Origin: Planctomycetaceae bacterium
GTDB lineage: Bacteria; Planctomycetota; Phycisphaerae; Phycisphaerales; SM1A02
Direction of reading: 5' to 3'
Length of the DNA stretch: 8,217 bases
Assembly: GCA_027488265.1 (NCBI GenBank)
Contig: JAIYCA010000174.1
Location: forward strand, 1 to 8,217
How positions within the stretch are numbered: position 1 is the first letter of the stretch; the number at the start of each line of letters is the position of its first letter. The notes under the pieces are model-generated. The model searched no databases. It was not told the DNA's origin and worked only from the letters and a program-made list of their open reading frames with translations. The position numbers were made by a program, and so were the translations under genes. Shown here piece after piece: positions 6,444-8,217 of the stretch.

Positions 6444-7298
6444 TCAGTCCCACGTGATGGTCGGTGCGCCCTGAGCGCTCATCGCCGAGATGACGGTGAG
6501 CCACGAGTCAGCGCCGTTCGCCGCAGTGTCGTCGGCGAAGATGTTGTCTGGAACCGGAACGGTCGAGCCTGCGGCCGCGAACGTGCCGATGCCATCTGGC
6601 GAGAACTTGTTGTCGAAGATGACGTGGTTGTCGTTGAAGCAGACGTTGCCTTCCCACTGCTTCGCTGCACCGTGGATCTGGAGCGTGCGCGACGTGTTGT
6701 AGTCGGCCGGCGCGAGGCTGCCGTTCTTCACGCCACGGTTGCCAAGGACGACGAACTTCGAGTTCTTGGTGTCCTTCCACTCCTTCGCCTTGCGGGAGCC
6801 CGCGAGGTGGTGGGTGCCGTAGCTCGTGTTCGAGAGCGTGGTGAGGTCCGACTTCATGTTCGTATCCCAGTAGGTATCGAAAGCCGAGGTGACGTTGTAC
6901 GCATCGAAGTTGTAGTTCGCGTACGCGAGGACGTTCGTGCTGACTTCGGCTGGCGAAACGAGCGACTGCGCGTCGAACGCGTTGTTCATGATGCACGCCG
7001 AGTACATGTTCGCGTGCGTGTTCTTCGCGAGGTCTTCAGCGCCGACGCCTGGGACGGTGCCGATGCGGTTGATGAGACCTGGGGTTGGGTAGATGCCGTT
7101 GTAGTCGAGCGAAAGGGTGATGAAGCCCTTGTGGATCTGCTGGAGTTGCGTCGAATCCTTCACGCGCTTGGTGGTGGCGCGAGCCTTACCGAGAGCGGGG
7201 AGGAGGATCGCGAGGAGGAGGGCGATGATGCCCATGACGACGAGCAGCTCGATGAGCGTGAAGCCGCGGCTGCTGCGATGGCTGGTGTTCTTTTGCAT
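6444..7298 (-). CDS. Type IV prepilin / type II pseudopilin-like secreted protein
   Basis: The 284-aa protein has a short basic leader (residues 1-12) ending in Gly12, then F-T-L-I-E with Glu17 at mature position +5, and a hydrophobic helix to about residue 35. This is the recognition site of prepilin peptidase, which cuts after Gly12 and methylates Phe13. The mature protein would be inserted in a type IV pilus or type II secretion pseudopilus, with a large domain outside. The globular part holds Q-I-H-K-G-F (54-59), V-L-G-N-R-G (184-189), the block E-G-N-V-C-F-N-D-N-H-V (217-227 region) and D-N-I-F near 251. It is far longer than minor pseudopilins such as GspH, as is common in planctomycetes. 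Two cysteines (102, 220) are seen. Codon choice is very biased (Asn AAC, Lys AAG, Phe TTC, Tyr TAC nearly throughout), hinting at strong expression. ATG 7298 has GGAG 7 nt upstream. It follows a related gene by 126 nt. Confidence 0.95.
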   Translation of the reverse strand: MQKNTSHRSSRGFTLIELLVVMGIIALLLAILLPALGKARATTKRVKDSTQLQQIHKGFITLSLDYNGIYPTPGLINRIGTVPGVGAEDLAKNTHANMYSACIMNNAFDAQSLVSPAEVSTNVLAYANYNFDAYNVTSAFDTYWDTNMKSDLTTLSNTSYGTHHLAGSRKAKEWKDTKNSKFVVLGNRGVKNGSLAPADYNTSRTLQIHGAAKQWEGNVCFNDNHVIFDNKFSPDGIGTFAAAGSTVPVPDNIFADDTAANGADSWLTVISAMSAQGAPTITWD

Positions 7299-7305
7299 GT
7301 ATCTG

Positions 7306-7309
7306 CTCC
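7306..7309 (-). promoter_or_regulatory. Ribosome binding site of the prepilin gene
   Basis: Minus-strand GGAG lies 7 nt before ATG 7298 and supports that start, which places the cleavage Gly at residue 12. The rest of the 126-nt gap between the two pilin-like genes (7299-7424) shows no clear terminator or promoter, so they may be co-transcribed. Confidence 0.65.
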
Positions 7310-7424
7310 GAAATTGGTGAGCGAGAATGATTTCGAGAGTGAGCGCACGAGTTCCGACGGGTTCAAACAGTCTGAAATGTGCGTTCGTGAATAGTGAATC
7401 AACGCGTCAAGAGAGGAACTTCGA

Positions 7425-8217
7425 TCACGGAACCGGAGTGGCGCCGTTGGTGAGGAGTTCCTTCGACTCAGTGATGAGCGTGGCAGTTGCTGCGTGGTGC
7501 ATGCAGAGCCAAGTATCGCCGCCGAGGATCGGGCCGCCGCACTGGGTCGACTGGAAGTAGCTGTCGACGGTGAAGAGGTTGTCCTTCGCGAGGTTCGAGC
7601 TGCCGCACTCGTACTGAACGGTGTCGGGGATCAAGCTCTTCTCGAGGCTGACGTGGTTGTCGCCGTAGCAGATGTTGCCTTCCCAGGTGTCGTCGGGAGC
7701 GTGGAAGGAGAGGGTGTAGCTCTTGGAGTAGTTGTCACCCTGGACCTTGCCCTTGAAGGTGCCGCGGTTGCCCATCATCGGACGGGTGCCGTCAGCCTTG
7801 TTCGACCAGTGGTACTTCTTGCGATCGCCAATGAGGGCGAGGTGGGCGTACGAAGTGTGGGAGACGAGGTTCGTTCCGCCGTCTGGATTGGTGTGGATGT
7901 TGGCCTTGAACGAGGCATCCCAGTGGAACGGTCCGGAAGCGTCACCAGCCGCGCCTGGGTTGTACGAGTTGTAGTTGTAGTCCGACTTCGTCTTGACGAC
8001 GGGGTTGGTCTCGACCGGCGAAACGCAGACTTCAGGAGTGATGAAGCCCTTCGCGATCATCGAGCTGTACAGACCTTCGGTGCGGTTCTGGGTTGGGTTT
8101 TCTTCACCTTGGCCCGGGTAGAAGACGCCACCGACAGCCTGACGGCGAATCAGGCCTGGGATCGGGAGGCGGCCCTTGTCGTCTTGGTTGGCGTAGGTGA
8201 GGAAGCCCTTGTGGATC
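7425..8217 (-). CDS. Second pseudopilin-like protein, paralogue of the next gene (5' end beyond window)
   Basis: The minus-strand frame is open from the right edge to a TGA at 7425, giving 263 residues; the N-terminus is missing. Its first visible residues, I-H-K-G-F-L, align with residues 55-60 of the complete prepilin downstream, so about 54 residues, including the expected pilin leader and helix, should lie just outside. Shared blocks confirm the relationship: G-L-I-x-R (21-24), V-S-P-x-E (65-69), Y-N-Y-N near 80, M-G-N-R-G (148-152), W-E-G-N-I-C-Y-G-D-N-H-V (178-189), D-N-L-F (212-215) and D-T-W-L (234-237). It has more cysteines than its neighbour (C64, C183, C204, C226, C238), so disulfides in the exported domain are possible. 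An internal ATG at 8060 lies in the middle of the conserved region and is not the real start. Likely role: exported, pilus or pseudopilus-associated; the exact function is unknown. Confidence 0.87.
   Translation of the reverse strand, partial: IHKGFLTYANQDDKGRLPIPGLIRRQAVGGVFYPGQGEENPTQNRTEGLYSSMIAKGFITPEVCVSPVETNPVVKTKSDYNYNSYNPGAAGDASGPFHWDASFKANIHTNPDGGTNLVSHTSYAHLALIGDRKKYHWSNKADGTRPMMGNRGTFKGKVQGDNYSKSYTLSFHAPDDTWEGNICYGDNHVSLEKSLIPDTVQYECGSSNLAKDNLFTVDSYFQSTQCGGPILGGDTWLCMHHAATATLITESKELLTNGATPVP

Noticed and set aside
7364..7418. Possible promoter (TTGACG/TTGATT-like boxes) between the two pilin-like genes
   Set aside because: No -10 box with proper spacing could be matched, so it is not reported as a feature.

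Overview
The window looks like a piece of a GC-rich bacterial chromosome, most likely from the Planctomycetota and probably a Phycisphaerae-like lineage. This is an inference from three things. There are tandem pseudopilin-like genes with a short N-terminal methylation/helix signal and a large globular domain. There is a YkgJ-type cysteine-cluster protein with a planctomycete-style 'RIH-x-E-[YF]-G-x-A-x-K-P' stretch. Several starts lack a clear Shine-Dalgarno sequence. All eight genes lie on the minus strand, so the order of transcription runs from high to low coordinates.

Right part (8217 to 6444): two tandem, related genes for secreted or pilus-like proteins. The upstream one (7425-8217) is cut by the window edge just after the expected pilin helix. 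The downstream one (6444-7298) is complete, with a textbook type IV prepilin/type II pseudopilin leader. Both carry the same 'EGN-x-C-x2-DNHV' block and similar C-terminal ends. A nested hairpin and then a perfect 14-bp hairpin with a T-run (6332-6364) follow and separate them from the next unit.

Centre (6245 to 2878): a membrane-microdomain module. It holds a long NfeD with a ClpP-class serine protease domain, a short NfeD with only the membrane and OB-fold parts, and floA, the bacterial flotillin. NfeD-flotillin linkage is well established; NfeD and FloA act together at membrane rafts.

Left part (2827 to 1): a family-2 glycosyltransferase of the dolichyl-phosphate-mannose-synthase type, a polytopic membrane protein of the UPF0104/LPG-synthase-TM family overlapping it by 4 nt, and a YkgJ-family metal-binding cysteine-cluster protein that runs off the left edge. 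Spacings of 37, 115, 50, -4 and 31 nt with no obvious terminator between genes suggest that the six genes from the long nfeD to ykgJ could form one operon, with a possible second entry point in the 115-nt floA leader.

No mobile element, CRISPR array, tRNA or rRNA was seen. I found no convincing sign of an undescribed system. The best leads are the physical coupling of a flotillin/NfeD module to a lipid-linked sugar transferase and membrane partner, the paired pseudopilin paralogues, and a substituted cysteine in the YkgJ protein.
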